Source of the DNA: Gammaproteobacteria bacterium
Lineage (GTDB): Bacteria; Pseudomonadota; Gammaproteobacteria; Steroidobacterales; Rariloculaceae
DNA length: 42,742 nucleotides
Assembly (NCBI GenBank): GCA_029243585.1
Contig: JAQWRR010000035.1
Location: forward strand, 1 to 42,742
Reading direction: 5' to 3'
Shown: positions 27,631 through 36,643 of the stretch, piece by piece
Numbering within the stretch: position 1 is the first letter of the stretch
Layout: every line of letters begins with the position of its first letter
Notes under the pieces: generated by a model
The model's input: the letters and a program-made list of their open reading frames with translations, nothing else
Database searches by the model: none
Told to the model about the DNA's origin: nothing
Made by a program: the position numbers and the translations under genes

Positions 27631-29325
27631 ATGATGCGTAGGCTTTTTAGGAGCAGATTTTTCTTATTAGCATTGACGCTAAGCGCTCTTCTCTGCACAC
27701 GTACAAACGCGCTACCAAATAGAGCTGCCGTCGCTAGTGCACACCCATTGGCAAGTGAGGCGGGGGTAGAAATTCTTGCCCGTGGAGGAAATGCATTTGA
27801 TGCGGCGGTGGCAGTTAGTGCAGCGTTAGGAGTTGTAGAGCCCTATGGGTCAGGATTGGGTGGCGGCGGTTTTTTTCTCTTGCATCTTGCCTCTGATGAT
27901 AAAGACATCATGATAGATGGTCGTGAGGTGGCACCGGCAGCTGCCCGAGTGGATATGTATCTTGATGAAAATGGTGAACCTCTACCAGGTGCCTCGCGTG
28001 ATGGCCCTCTGGCTGCTGGAATTCCTGGTTTGCCAGCTGCGCTTGTACATCTAGCTGAGAACTATGGCCGTTTGCCGCTTAGTGAATCTTTGCAGCCAGC
28101 CATTCGGTTTGCGGAACAGGGATTTCCTGCTTATGACTGGCATGTTAGTAGATTAGAACGACTTGCAAGTGGTATGAATGATTCGGCAAAAAGCGTGTTT
28201 CTTCCGGACGGTAAAGTGCCCGCCGTTGGCAGCACTATTTACCAAATGGATCTTGCCAAAACACTACGTTCTCTGGCTCTTGAAGGACATGATGGTTTCT
28301 ATAAGGGAGAAGTAGCCAGAAAGTTGCTTGAAGGTGTGCAAAGAGACGGTGGCATTTGGAGTAAGGAGGATTTAGCTAGTTATGAAATTATTGAGCGTGA
28401 GCCTCTGGTTGGGTCATATAGAGACGTGACTATTGTGTCTGCGCCGCCTCCATCGGCAGGTGGAGTTGCGCTCATTAACATGTTTAATATGCTTTCTGGG
28501 TATGACATTAAAGTTGCTAGCACAGTCACAAGAGTTCACCTTTTAGTGGAAATTATGCGACGTGCGTACCGTGACCGTGGCCAATACCTAGGAGATCCAG
28601 ATTTTATTGATATGCCTTTGGAAATGCTCTTGCATCCATTTTACGCGGTGGGCCAACGCGCAAATTTACGTCTTGATCAGGCTACTCCAAGCACCAGTTT
28701 GCCAGGTGTTCAGCCAATTCAATTGGCTGGAGGAAACCAAACAAGCCACTTTTCAATTTTGGATATGGATGGAAATATCGTAGCGGCAACGCAATCAATA
28801 AACTTTTCCTATGGCAGTAAGTATATGGCGGCTGGTACAGGTGTTCTCTTGAATAATGAAATGGACGATTTTTCAAAAAAACCTGGTGAGCCAAACGGCT
28901 ATCAACTGTTAGGCTCAGATGCCAATAGCATCCAACCTGGCAAACGAATGTTATCAAGCATGACACCGACTATTTTAAGAAGTAGAGAGGGCGCAGCAAT
29001 TCTGGGTAGTCCCGGAGGCAGTCAAATAATTACAATGGTTTTCCTTTCAGGATTGTCCTGGATTGAAGGTTCAGACGCGAATGAAATGGCAGGCCAACCA
29101 AGGTTTCATCATCAGTATTTTCCAGACCGAATTTTTTTCGAAGATGCTTCTCTTACAAGCGCAGAGAGAGCGGCGCTGGAGTCAATGGGACATAGGCTTG
29201 AGTTGAACCAGCGAACAGTGGGTAATGGAAATCTCCAGATAGTCACATGGAACCGGGTGACGAATGCTGTTCAGGCAGCATCAGACCCGCGCGGTATTGG
29301 AGAACCTCGTTACTATGAGCCCTAA
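27631..29325 (+). CDS. ggt: Gamma-glutamyltransferase precursor
   Basis: GGT is a periplasmic Ntn hydrolase that cleaves glutathione and transfers the gamma-glutamyl group. From ATG 27631 there are 564 residues with a signal peptide (about 1-27, FFLLALTLSALL core). The large-subunit block SGLGGGGFFLLH follows, and the cleavage site lies before the catalytic Thr in QTSHFSILDMDGN. The small subunit carries LLNNEMDDFS and the GSPGGSQII oxyanion region. The family usually has TTH at cleavage; here it is TSH, which keeps the nucleophile. The start overlaps nothing: coaD stops five bases earlier. A ggt near coaD and mutM also occurs in Pseudomonas. Confidence 0.93.
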   Translation: MMRRLFRSRFFLLALTLSALLCTRTNALPNRAAVASAHPLASEAGVEILARGGNAFDAAVAVSAALGVVEPYGSGLGGGGFFLLHLASDDKDIMIDGREVAPAAARVDMYLDENGEPLPGASRDGPLAAGIPGLPAALVHLAENYGRLPLSESLQPAIRFAEQGFPAYDWHVSRLERLASGMNDSAKSVFLPDGKVPAVGSTIYQMDLAKTLRSLALEGHDGFYKGEVARKLLEGVQRDGGIWSKEDLASYEIIEREPLVGSYRDVTIVSAPPPSAGGVALINMFNMLSGYDIKVASTVTRVHLLVEIMRRAYRDRGQYLGDPDFIDMPLEMLLHPFYAVGQRANLRLDQATPSTSLPGVQPIQLAGGNQTSHFSILDMDGNIVAATQSINFSYGSKYMAAGTGVLLNNEMDDFSKKPGEPNGYQLLGSDANSIQPGKRMLSSMTPTILRSREGAAILGSPGGSQIITMVFLSGLSWIEGSDANEMAGQPRFHHQYFPDRIFFEDASLTSAERAALESMGHRLELNQRTVGNGNLQIVTWNRVTNAVQAASDPRGIGEPRYYEP

Positions 29326-29361
29326 AGGGTTTCTGCTGAGTATAGAACGAATTGCTTTTGA

Positions 29362-30174
29362 TTAACGTTGACAGTTACTACAGTAATAGGTTGCTCGTTG
29401 ACCGATAGAACGAAATTTGATGTGTTCATCACATCGGGGACAGGGTTGGCCCTCTTTGCCATAAACTGACAGAGATTGTTGAAAGTATCCGGGTCGACCA
29501 TCACTTCCAACGAAGTCCTGAAGTGTCGTACCACCTTCTTGAATTGCATCTTTAAGAACTTGTTGTGATTCCCCTACAAGTCGCGTTAGCCGTTCAAAAG
29601 AAATTCTTTTAGCCGCTCGAGTGGGATGGATCCCCGCTTTAAATAGCGATTCATTTGCATAAATGTTGCCAATTCCAGCAACGATATGGCTATTCATCAG
29701 AAGTTGCTTTATTCCCACACGCCGATCCCGAGAAATTTTCCATAGGTAGTCACCAGTGAAATCAGGACCAAGAGGTTCTGGCCCCATATTCTTCAATAGC
29801 CAGTGTTTTTCAGAGGATTTAAAGTAGTGAAGACTGCCAAATCGGCGTGGATCGTTGAACCGAAGAAGGTCATCAGATGAAAACAAAATATCGATATGAT
29901 CATGTTTTGAGGGTATTGAGGGGTTCTTGAGGTAACGTAAATTACCTGACATGCCTAAATGTAGAAGTAAGGTATCGTTGGTTGTTAATACTAATAGATA
30001 TTTAACCCGTCTTGTGATGTCAACTATTGACTGATATTGCATTCGATCGGAGATTATGGGGTCAACCGGCCATCGAAGACGGGATTCTCGAACTAATATT
30101 TTTTTTATTTTTTTCCCGATTATTAAAGGTGCTAATCCCCTTCGGGTCGTTTCAACTTCTGGTAATTCAGGCAT
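29362..30174 (-). CDS. mutM: Formamidopyrimidine-DNA glycosylase
   Basis: MutM (Fpg) removes 8-oxoguanine and formamidopyrimidines and nicks the strand. The mature N-terminus PELPEVETTRRGL gives the catalytic Pro and Glu. The conserved LLHLGMSG, the helix-two-turn-helix region ending GIGNIYANESLF, and a C-terminal zinc finger with CPRCDEHI and YCSNC are all present in 270 residues. ATG 30174 is the clear start, since the Pro must follow Met1. It converges on ggt and lies downstream of rpmB-rpmG as in E. coli. MutY, its partner in the 8-oxoguanine pathway, is 7 kb away. Confidence 0.96.
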   Translation of the reverse strand: MPELPEVETTRRGLAPLIIGKKIKKILVRESRLRWPVDPIISDRMQYQSIVDITRRVKYLLVLTTNDTLLLHLGMSGNLRYLKNPSIPSKHDHIDILFSSDDLLRFNDPRRFGSLHYFKSSEKHWLLKNMGPEPLGPDFTGDYLWKISRDRRVGIKQLLMNSHIVAGIGNIYANESLFKAGIHPTRAAKRISFERLTRLVGESQQVLKDAIQEGGTTLQDFVGSDGRPGYFQQSLSVYGKEGQPCPRCDEHIKFRSIGQRATYYCSNCQR

Positions 30175-30257
30175 GATTAAAGCTTACGCGAGCAAATTAT
30201 ATGTCGCTAGAAACCGCTTTGAGTGACAGACATTAGGCGTTAGAGTGGACTTCACTC

Positions 30258-30413
30258 TTACTTGATTTTAGCCTCTTTATACAGGACATGCTTACGTACT
30301 TTGGGGTCATACTTCTTAGTCTCCATCTTCTCCGGATGAAGCCTTTTATTTTTTGTAGTGGTGTAATAGTGTCCAGTACCAGCAGAGGACGTGAGCCGAA
30401 TTTTTTCTCTCAT
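30258..30413 (-). CDS. rpmG: 50S ribosomal protein L33
   Basis: This 51-residue basic protein begins [20 protein letters not shown] and contains [17 protein letters not shown], the standard L33 ending. It lacks the paired cysteines of the zinc-binding form, so it is the zinc-independent type. The start is ATG at 30411-30413 and the stop TAA at 30258-30260. It is 11 bases downstream of rpmB on the same strand, the conserved rpmB-rpmG pair. A 6-bp hairpin (30242-30258) without a T-run follows and is not counted as a terminator. Confidence 0.95.
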   Translation of the reverse strand: MREKIRLTSSAGTGHYYTTTKNKRLHPEKMETKKYDPKVRKHVLYKEAKIK

Positions 30414-30424
30414 TAATTGATCCT

Positions 30425-30661
30425 CTAAATTTTTTCGCCACGTTCGCGAAGATCTTTTACAACCTGCTCAATTCCAAGCTTATCAATAATTCTTAGGCCT
30501 TTGTGTGAAATCTTAAGTTTTATGAAGCGCTTTTCGTTTTCTAGCCAAAATCTCTGAGTATGCAGATTAGGCAAGAAACGTCGCCGCGTCTTGTTATGTG
30601 CATGTGAAACATTGTTGCCCGACATCGGTTGTTTCCCAGTGACTTGGCAAGTTCTTGACAT
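30425..30661 (-). CDS. rpmB: 50S ribosomal protein L28
   Basis: L28 starts [23 protein letters not shown] and continues [14 protein letters not shown], matching E. coli L28 closely. The frame is open 23 codons further upstream (to 30730), but the family start is ATG 30661, giving 78 residues. The single Cys5 shows the zinc-free form. It begins the rpmB-rpmG pair and is divergent from coaBC. Its ribosome site is weak. Confidence 0.95.
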   Translation of the reverse strand: MSRTCQVTGKQPMSGNNVSHAHNKTRRRFLPNLHTQRFWLENEKRFIKLKISHKGLRIIDKLGIEQVVKDLRERGEKI

Positions 30662-30902
30662 GAGATCCGATTCCATAGTGGTATAACAATAAGGCCGGGG
30701 ACTATACCTGTTGATTGAGGCAGGTTCCACCCTTATATGGGGACTTTTTATCAGGCTATAACCCTAGCAGGCTTAATTTTGATGCTAATATTGTTGTGAA
30801 AACACAACAGCACATATCCAAATGCTTTGAAGCTAACCTCTACCAGCGTAGACTATTGGTGAGCCAAATATTATGTCTTGTTTCTTGGCTCGGTATTAAT
30901 CC

Positions 30903-32147
30903 ATGGAAAAAAATGAAAATCATAATGGACCGAGGATAATCCTCGGTGTCACCGGCGGCATAGCTGCATACAAGAGTCTTGATCTGGTAAGACGGCTTAG
31001 GGAGCGAGGTGCTGATATGCAGGTGGTGCTGACCCAATCCGCTAAGACATTCATATCGCCTTCGACCTTCCAAGCCGTTTCGGGTCGAAGGGTTAGAGAC
31101 GATCTCTGGGATGAGGCCGCTGAGGCAGCCATGGGACATATAGAGCTGGCTCGTTGGGCTGATTTAGTTTTAATAGCACCGGCAACTGCCCATGTTATGG
31201 GTTCGTTGGCGGCTGGTTTGGCTGGAGACTTGTTGACTACGCTAGCTTTGGCGACGAACGCTCCTGTTATTCTAGCTCCCGCAATGAATCAGGCCATGTG
31301 GTCTAACAAGGCTGTACAACAAAACCGAACTCTACTAGAAAGTCGTGGTATTCGTTTTTTAGGGCCAGCTGAGGGCGCACAGGCCTGTGGGGACCAAGGC
31401 TTAGGTCGTATGGTAGAGCCAACAGATATTGTTCAGGCGATTTTTGAAGCGCCAGTTCAGCTTGCTTCACAGTCCCTAAAGGGGCTTACAACGCTTATTA
31501 CGGCTGGGCCGACGCGGGAGCCTATAGACCCGGTGAGATACATTACGAATAGAAGCTCAGGAAAAATGGGTTTTGCTTTAGCCGCTGCCGCACAACAGGC
31601 TGGATCTCATGTAGTGCTTGTTAGCGGTCCAGTCTCAATAAATACGCCACCTGGCGTTGAGAGAATTGAAGTTGAAACAGCCGAAGAGATGTATAAGGCT
31701 GTGCATCAGCGAGTAAAAGAGGCTGATTTATTTATTGCCTGTGCAGCTGTTTCTGACTATAGGCCCGAAGCAGAAGCTAGCGAAAAATTAAAACGAAATG
31801 AAACAACTATGAGTCTTGAATTGGTTCGTTCATCGGATACATTGGCAAGTGTTGCTGAACTTCATGATGGTCCTTTTACAGTTGGTTTTGCTGCTGAGAC
31901 CCAGAATGTTGTAGAGAATGCTCGTGACAAATTGATTAAAAAAAGACTCGATATGATTGCAGCAAATCGTGTCGGGCCTGATTGTGGTTTCGATCAAGAA
32001 ACTAATGCACTCAAGGTTTTCTGGAAAGATGGGGACGTAGAATTGGAGCAGGCCTCAAAACCTGTAATAGCAAAAAAATTAATCCAATTAATTGCTGAGT
32101 GTTATTGCTCTGTATCCTCCAAAAAAAGTTCATCTCAAGCCGGGTAA
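30903..32147 (+). CDS. coaBC: Bifunctional phosphopantothenoylcysteine decarboxylase / phosphopantothenate-cysteine ligase
   Basis: CoaBC adds cysteine to 4'-phosphopantothenate and then decarboxylates the product in coenzyme A synthesis. The N-terminal FMN-binding CoaC half has LGVTGGIAAYKSLDLVRRL, the catalytic His in GHIELARWADLVLIAPAT, and PAMNQAMW. The CoaB half (from about 190) has ITAGPTREPIDPVRYITNRSSGKMG and CAAVSDYRP. The 414 residues match E. coli. It starts at ATG 30903. radC, which lies between rpmB and coaBC in E. coli, is missing. dut follows by 19 bases. Confidence 0.97.
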   Translation: MEKNENHNGPRIILGVTGGIAAYKSLDLVRRLRERGADMQVVLTQSAKTFISPSTFQAVSGRRVRDDLWDEAAEAAMGHIELARWADLVLIAPATAHVMGSLAAGLAGDLLTTLALATNAPVILAPAMNQAMWSNKAVQQNRTLLESRGIRFLGPAEGAQACGDQGLGRMVEPTDIVQAIFEAPVQLASQSLKGLTTLITAGPTREPIDPVRYITNRSSGKMGFALAAAAQQAGSHVVLVSGPVSINTPPGVERIEVETAEEMYKAVHQRVKEADLFIACAAVSDYRPEAEASEKLKRNETTMSLELVRSSDTLASVAELHDGPFTVGFAAETQNVVENARDKLIKKRLDMIAANRVGPDCGFDQETNALKVFWKDGDVELEQASKPVIAKKLIQLIAECYCSVSSKKSSSQAG

Positions 32148-32166
32148 ATAAGCCTTGGAGTCGCTT

Positions 32167-32637
32167 ATGACAAATACAAATTTGCGACCTATACGTCTCA
32201 AGGTGCTTGATGAGCGGCTTGGGTCAGAGATTCCTTTGCCTGTGCGTGGCACGGACGGTTCAGCAGGAGTCGATCTGCGTGCATGCTTAGATGTGCCGCT
32301 GGAACTCAATCCGGGTGATTGTGAGTTGATTCATTCTGGCTTGGCTATCCATATAGAAGATCCGAATCTAGCAGCAATCATACTTCCTCGCTCAGGGCTT
32401 GGTCACAAGCACGGCATTGTACTTGGTAACTTAGTGGGCCTAATCGATTCGGACTACCAGGGTGAGTTATTGATCTCTTGTTGGAATCGTGGGTCTAAAA
32501 CATTTGTTATAGAGCCTGGAGAACGTATTGCCCAGCTTGTAATAGTCCCGGTCGTTCAACCAGAGTTTGAATTAGTAAAGTCTTTTGAAGAAAGCACCCG
32601 TGGCGTTGGTGGCTTTGGTCACACTGGGAGCAAGTGA
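32167..32637 (+). CDS. dut: Deoxyuridine 5'-triphosphate nucleotidohydrolase
   Basis: Dut hydrolyses dUTP to dUMP, which keeps uracil out of DNA and feeds dTMP synthesis. The five trimeric-dUTPase motifs appear: [41 protein letters not shown], and the C-terminal arm [13 protein letters not shown]. The frame opens at TTG 32155, but GGAG at 32157-32160 is a ribosome site six bases before ATG 32167; I use that start, giving 156 residues. It follows coaBC by 19 bases and converges on pyrE. slmA, found here in E. coli, is absent. Confidence 0.96.
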   Translation: MTNTNLRPIRLKVLDERLGSEIPLPVRGTDGSAGVDLRACLDVPLELNPGDCELIHSGLAIHIEDPNLAAIILPRSGLGHKHGIVLGNLVGLIDSDYQGELLISCWNRGSKTFVIEPGERIAQLVIVPVVQPEFELVKSFEESTRGVGGFGHTGSK

Positions 32638-32653
32638 TAGGGCTTCATTACGT

Positions 32654-33310
32654 TTATTCATCTGAGAGTGCACCATAACGTTCTCTATACTCGCGTACCG
32701 CGGGAAGGAACTTTTCTAATTCGCTGCCGCTTTCCAAATGACTGATCAGGTCCGTAAGTGACACAATACTTCGAACAGGAACGCCAATTTTCTTTTGAAG
32801 TTCCTGTACTGCTGAAAGCTGGCTTTCACGTCCAACCTCTTCTCGGTCTAGTGCAACAACAATTCCTGCTAGTTCAGCGCCCTCAGAATGGATTATCTTA
32901 ATTGCTTGAGTTGCTGCTGTTCCGGCCGTAATAACATCATCTAAGATTAGCACTCGACCCTTGATGGTTGCACCGATGTTTGTACCACCCTCGCCATGAT
33001 CTTTTGCTTCTTTGCGGTTATAGGCAAAGGGATAATCAACGCCATGATTTTCAGCTAGCATAGCGGCGGTAAGGGCAACCAAACTGATTCCTTTATAAGC
33101 TGGTCCAAAAAGCATGTCGAAATTAATATCAATGTTATTTAGTGCAGATGCATAACATTGCCCTAAACCTGCTACTGCATAGCCAGTATTGAAAAGACCG
33201 GCATTAAAAAAATAGGGACTTATACGCCCTGACTTTAATTCAAACTTTCCAAATTTCAGTGCGCCATGTTTTAGCGCTAAATTTAGGAATTGCGTCTTAT
33301 AATTTTTCAT
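32654..33310 (-). CDS. pyrE: Orotate phosphoribosyltransferase
   Basis: PyrE joins orotate and PRPP to make OMP in pyrimidine synthesis. The PRPP-binding signature VLILDDVITAGTA is at about residues 121-133. LKSGRISPYFFNAG and FGPAYKGI near the N-terminus form the orotate/PRPP pocket, and YNRKEAKDHGEGG is the flexible catalytic loop. The 218 residues are near the E. coli length. ATG 33310 is the start. It converges on dut and sits downstream of the AmpG-like permease gene by 66 bases. Confidence 0.96.
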   Translation of the reverse strand: MKNYKTQFLNLALKHGALKFGKFELKSGRISPYFFNAGLFNTGYAVAGLGQCYASALNNIDINFDMLFGPAYKGISLVALTAAMLAENHGVDYPFAYNRKEAKDHGEGGTNIGATIKGRVLILDDVITAGTAATQAIKIIHSEGAELAGIVVALDREEVGRESQLSAVQELQKKIGVPVRSIVSLTDLISHLESGSELEKFLPAVREYRERYGALSDE

Positions 33311-33376
33311 GATTAAGAAGTGCCAACGCCCATATCATACAAGGCTTCAATAGAGCTAGGGAGATACGTTTGTGAT

Positions 33377-34651
33377 CTATCGGCTGGTTTGAATTGAATC
33401 ATTTGGATCCGACCATGGCGCGACCGCCAATAAGAGCAGCATTCCAGGTACTGCAAATAATGCGCAAAGAAGAAAAAAATTGAAATAGCCAATTGCTTCT
33501 ACGATGAAACCGGTTGTGGCATTAGCAAAGGTCCTTGGTACTGCCATCAGGCTTGTTAAAAGTGCAAATTGCGTTGCAGTAAAACGGCGACTAGTTTGTT
33601 TTGCCATAAAAGCTGTAAGTGCCACCGTTCCCAAACCAACACCAATATATTCGATACTCGCTGCCGCCACTAATGCGTAAAGGTTATTGCCAATTTTGGC
33701 AAGCGCCACATATCCGAAAATTGAAATTATTTGAATAAACCCAAAAATCCATAATGCACGATTTATAGATAACCGTAACATCAGTAATCCGCCAAGAAGG
33801 GCTCCGGTAATAGTAGAGCCAAGAATTACAAACTTTGCTATTACGCCTATCTCTGTCAGAGTAAATCCTATATCGATAAAGAAAGGGGTTTGTAGTGCGA
33901 CGGCCATATTGTCGCCAAGTTTGTAAAAAAACATAAAGCCAAGTATGAGTAGAGCAGATTTGATCCCATCCCGATGAAAAAACTCTGTGAAAGGTTCAAC
34001 AATAGCTTCTCGGACAGTACGCGGGGCTATTTGATCGTCAGAACTTTCTGGTATTAGCAATGTAGTGATGATTCCAATAATCATAAATATTCCTACCAAC
34101 CAGAAAACTGTTGTCCATGGTAGAAAATCTGCTAATACAAACCCAAGTGAACCTGGAACCAGCGATGAGACACGATAGGCATTTATAAAGATAGAGTTAC
34201 CTGTGCCCAACTCATCATCGGCAAGCATTTCTCTTCGGTAGGCATCAAGTACGATATCTTGTGTGGCACTAAATAAAGAAGTTAGAAAGACTAGCCAGAT
34301 TACTGCAACCAGGTTTTCATTCGGGTTAAAAGCCCCAAACTGAGTTATACATAACAGGAGAAGACATTGACTCGCTATCGCCCAACCTCGCCGACGACCC
34401 AGGAAGGGCAAGCTAAAGCGATCTAGAAACGGTGCCCACAGAAACTTCCAGGTATAAGGTAAAGTAACAATTGTAAAAAGGCCGATTGTAGCCAGATTGA
34501 CGCCTTCGGTACGCAACCATGCTGGTATAAGTTGTACCAATACATACAGAGGCATGCCCGAGGAGAAGCCTTGAAAGACACAGATGAGCATGTGGCGATT
34601 CAGAAGAATCTGCTGCCAGGGTCGACGCCCTGAGTTAGAGTGAGCAATCAA
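33377..34651 (-). CDS. AmpG-like MFS permease
   Basis: This 424-residue transporter of the major facilitator superfamily has about twelve hydrophobic helices. Its N-terminal half matches the AmpG group: GFSSGMPLYVLVQLIPAWLRTEGV, FTIVTLPYTWKFLWAPFLDRF and ATQDIVLDAYRREML. AmpG carries GlcNAc-anhydromuropeptides into the cytoplasm for cell-wall recycling, and that is the likely role. At 424 residues it lacks the extra C-terminal helices of E. coli AmpG (491). The start is TTG at 34651 with AAGG seven bases upstream. No ampD or beta-lactamase gene is nearby to support the call, so a related solute cannot be excluded. Confidence 0.8.
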   Translation of the reverse strand: MIAHSNSGRRPWQQILLNRHMLICVFQGFSSGMPLYVLVQLIPAWLRTEGVNLATIGLFTIVTLPYTWKFLWAPFLDRFSLPFLGRRRGWAIASQCLLLLCITQFGAFNPNENLVAVIWLVFLTSLFSATQDIVLDAYRREMLADDELGTGNSIFINAYRVSSLVPGSLGFVLADFLPWTTVFWLVGIFMIIGIITTLLIPESSDDQIAPRTVREAIVEPFTEFFHRDGIKSALLILGFMFFYKLGDNMAVALQTPFFIDIGFTLTEIGVIAKFVILGSTITGALLGGLLMLRLSINRALWIFGFIQIISIFGYVALAKIGNNLYALVAAASIEYIGVGLGTVALTAFMAKQTSRRFTATQFALLTSLMAVPRTFANATTGFIVEAIGYFNFFLLCALFAVPGMLLLLAVAPWSDPNDSIQTSR

Positions 34652-34831
34652 GATATGGCCTTGTCATAGATAAGGTAGTTCTAAGTTGTATCCAGTAGAT
34701 AATATGTACTCCATACTAAGGTGCAATTTAAGTCATTATGAAGCCTATCTGGCCTGACTGGATACCAATGTAATTGAAACTAAGACGTTAACCAACCAGA
34801 TAAAAATAAGTTGGCAAGGTGAGAATGAGTC

Positions 34832-35188
34832 ATGAGCACAGTTCTATGTGATCTAGAGGAGATTGCTGATCCTGGTAGCCGACAGTTCACTTGGGGTGAT
34901 GGCTTATGGCCACTTGAGTTTTTTGTGGTCAGAAAAAATAATTGTGTTTACGGTTTTGTAAACCGATGTCCTCATGCCGGCCATGCTTTAAACTGGCAAA
35001 AGGATAGTTTTTTAACACAAGAAAACGATTTGATTATCTGTAATTCACATGGGGCGCGCTTTCGAATTATGGATGGGATTTGTGTAAGTGGACCTTGTCC
35101 AGGTGCGGGACTTAAAACGATAACAATTAAAATAAAAGGCGGGAAGATTTTGGTTGAAGCACAAGAACTAGATGCTTTGTTAAGCTAA
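34832..35188 (+). CDS. Small Rieske [2Fe-2S] protein
   Basis: This 118-residue protein consists of one Rieske domain. The cluster ligands are Cys46 and His48 in NRCPHAGHALNW and Cys70 and His73 in CNSHGARF, with the usual spacing of about 22 residues between the boxes. DGICVSGPCPGAGLKTI follows. No oxygenase or reductase gene is adjacent, so it is not obviously part of a dioxygenase. It resembles the stand-alone Rieske ferredoxins or the NirD-like group. AAGGTGAG upstream of ATG 34832 is a good ribosome site. It converges on trmB after 37 bases. Confidence 0.85.
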   Translation: MSTVLCDLEEIADPGSRQFTWGDGLWPLEFFVVRKNNCVYGFVNRCPHAGHALNWQKDSFLTQENDLIICNSHGARFRIMDGICVSGPCPGAGLKTITIKIKGGKILVEAQELDALLS

Positions 35189-35225
35189 CTGAATAAGCTT
35201 TGCTGCTTAATGCCTTAGTGATAAT

Positions 35226-35900
35226 TCACTTCAGGCAAAAGTAAAAATCTGTCACATTATGACCAAGCTTCTTGCCACGCCTCTCAAATTTGGTGGGTGG
35301 TCTGCACATCAGCGGAAGACTTTTATCCTCATTTATTAGAGAGAAGAGCCCATTTTTTTTGAGGGTTTCCCTTATGTGCTCAGCATAATTATCCCAGTCA
35401 GTTGTAATATGCAGTAATCCATTAGCTTTTAATATACGGCTTACATCATTAATAAATGCTGGCTGTATAAGCCGTCGTTTATGATGGCGTTTTTTAGGCC
35501 ACGGGTCTGGAAAAAATAGGTTAACTGCATCGAATTGACAGTCTAGAAGCATATCTGAAATAACCTCAACAGCATCGTGTTGAATAATTCGTACATTAGT
35601 AATACCTGCTTTTTCGAGCAGTAGCAGCAAGTGGCCAACTCCGGGTTCATGAACCTCTATACCTAGGTAATCTATGGTTGGATTATTTGCTGCTAAAGTT
35701 AGTAAGGCTTCGCCATCACCAAATCCAATATCTAGTACTCGAGTAGTTTCACGATTAAACAGGTCTCGCATATCAATTGGGGCTCCAAAGTCAATTCCCC
35801 AACGAGGGAACAATTGGTTTAGAGCTCTCCGTTGAGCGTTCGTTAATCGACCAGGGCGATTAACGAAGCTCCGTACTTTGCGATAAGGCCGTTTTGTCAT
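35226..35900 (-). CDS. trmB: tRNA (guanine46-N7)-methyltransferase
   Basis: TrmB makes m7G46 in the tRNA variable loop. The S-adenosylmethionine-binding region is VLDIGFGDGEALLTLA. The family signature NLFFPDPWPKKRHHKRRLI is intact, and the C-terminus has TKFERRGKKLGH. The 224 residues match the family. ATG 35900 is the start. trmB next to mutY and yggX is conserved in enterobacteria, but here trmB is transcribed away from mutY and a tRNA-Gly and a START-like gene lie between them. Confidence 0.95.
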   Translation of the reverse strand: MTKRPYRKVRSFVNRPGRLTNAQRRALNQLFPRWGIDFGAPIDMRDLFNRETTRVLDIGFGDGEALLTLAANNPTIDYLGIEVHEPGVGHLLLLLEKAGITNVRIIQHDAVEVISDMLLDCQFDAVNLFFPDPWPKKRHHKRRLIQPAFINDVSRILKANGLLHITTDWDNYAEHIRETLKKNGLFSLINEDKSLPLMCRPPTKFERRGKKLGHNVTDFYFCLK

Positions 35901-35970
35901 AGTAGGGATTCTAGGCTTATAGAGGCGAACAGTCTTGCTTCGTACTGTAGAATTAATCCAGTTGTGTATG

Positions 35971-36044
35971 GCGGGTGTCGTCTAATGGTAGGGCCTCAGC
36001 TTCCCAAGCTGAAGACGGGGGTTCGATTCCCCTCACCCGCTCCA
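35971..36044 (+). tRNA. tRNA-Gly (CCC)
   Basis: A complete cloverleaf with encoded CCA. The acceptor stem GCGGGTG pairs with CACCCGC (36034-36040), followed by discriminator T and CCA. The anticodon stem TCAGC/GCTGA encloses loop TTCCCAA, so the anticodon is CCC. The T-arm is GGGGGTTCGATTCCCC. The START-like gene begins 26 bases after it and may share its transcript. Confidence 0.97.
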
Positions 36045-36070
36045 GTTACGAATATTCATTAGGTAAAAGC

Positions 36071-36643
36071 ATGGTCCGAATCGCATTAATACTTTTCGCC
36101 ATCTTAAGTAGTGCTGTACTTATGGCAGCAATTTTGCAATCTGTTGAGGTCAGGCATGAGGGAGGACGTTACCATTTGGTATCCGAGAGTTATTTGAGTG
36201 CGCCCATAGAAGAGGTATTCAAGGTATTAGTCGATTATGAACAGTTTGAAAAAATCTCAAGCATTTTTACAGATGCTGGATATATGGATCCAGATTCTAA
36301 TGGCGACCCGGTGGTTTATACGACCATAAGAGGTTGTGTTCTATTTTTTTGTAAAAGCTTTCATCGCATAGAGCGACTTGAATTAAGCCCACCTTTTTTT
36401 ATTCGTGCCACTGTTTTGCCAGAGCAAAGTGATTTCCTATATTCGGTTTCCGAGTGGGAACTGGAATCTAGAAATGGTGGAACCTTTATTAAATATTCTA
36501 TGGAAATGGAACCGGATTTTTGGGTACCTCCCGTCATTGGGCCCTGGGCAATTAAGATGCGTTTGGAGCGCGACGCCCGTCCGGCGTTAGATAGGCTTGA
36601 AAGTGCAGCCCAGGAGAACACTACAGTAAGCACAGCACCATAG
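36071..36643 (+). CDS. START/SRPBCC-domain protein with N-terminal membrane anchor
   Basis: The frame is open back into the tRNA, but the real start is ATG 36071 with AGGT ten bases upstream, giving 190 residues. An N-terminal hydrophobic segment (about 3-22, IALILFAILSSAVLMAAIL) is a signal peptide or anchor. The rest has the SRPBCC (START/polyketide cyclase) pattern YLSAPIEEVFKVLVDYEQFEKISSIF and a C-terminal amphipathic helix. Such domains bind hydrophobic ligands; no ligand or catalytic residue can be named. Its stop codon overlaps the mutY GTG start by one base, so translation is coupled and the two form an operon. Confidence 0.8.
   Translation: MVRIALILFAILSSAVLMAAILQSVEVRHEGGRYHLVSESYLSAPIEEVFKVLVDYEQFEKISSIFTDAGYMDPDSNGDPVVYTTIRGCVLFFCKSFHRIERLELSPPFFIRATVLPEQSDFLYSVSEWELESRNGGTFIKYSMEMEPDFWVPPVIGPWAIKMRLERDARPALDRLESAAQENTTVSTAP

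Noticed and set aside
35189-35225. TAAGC/GCTTA hairpin between the Rieske gene and trmB
   Set aside because: Five AT-rich base pairs and no T-run on either strand.
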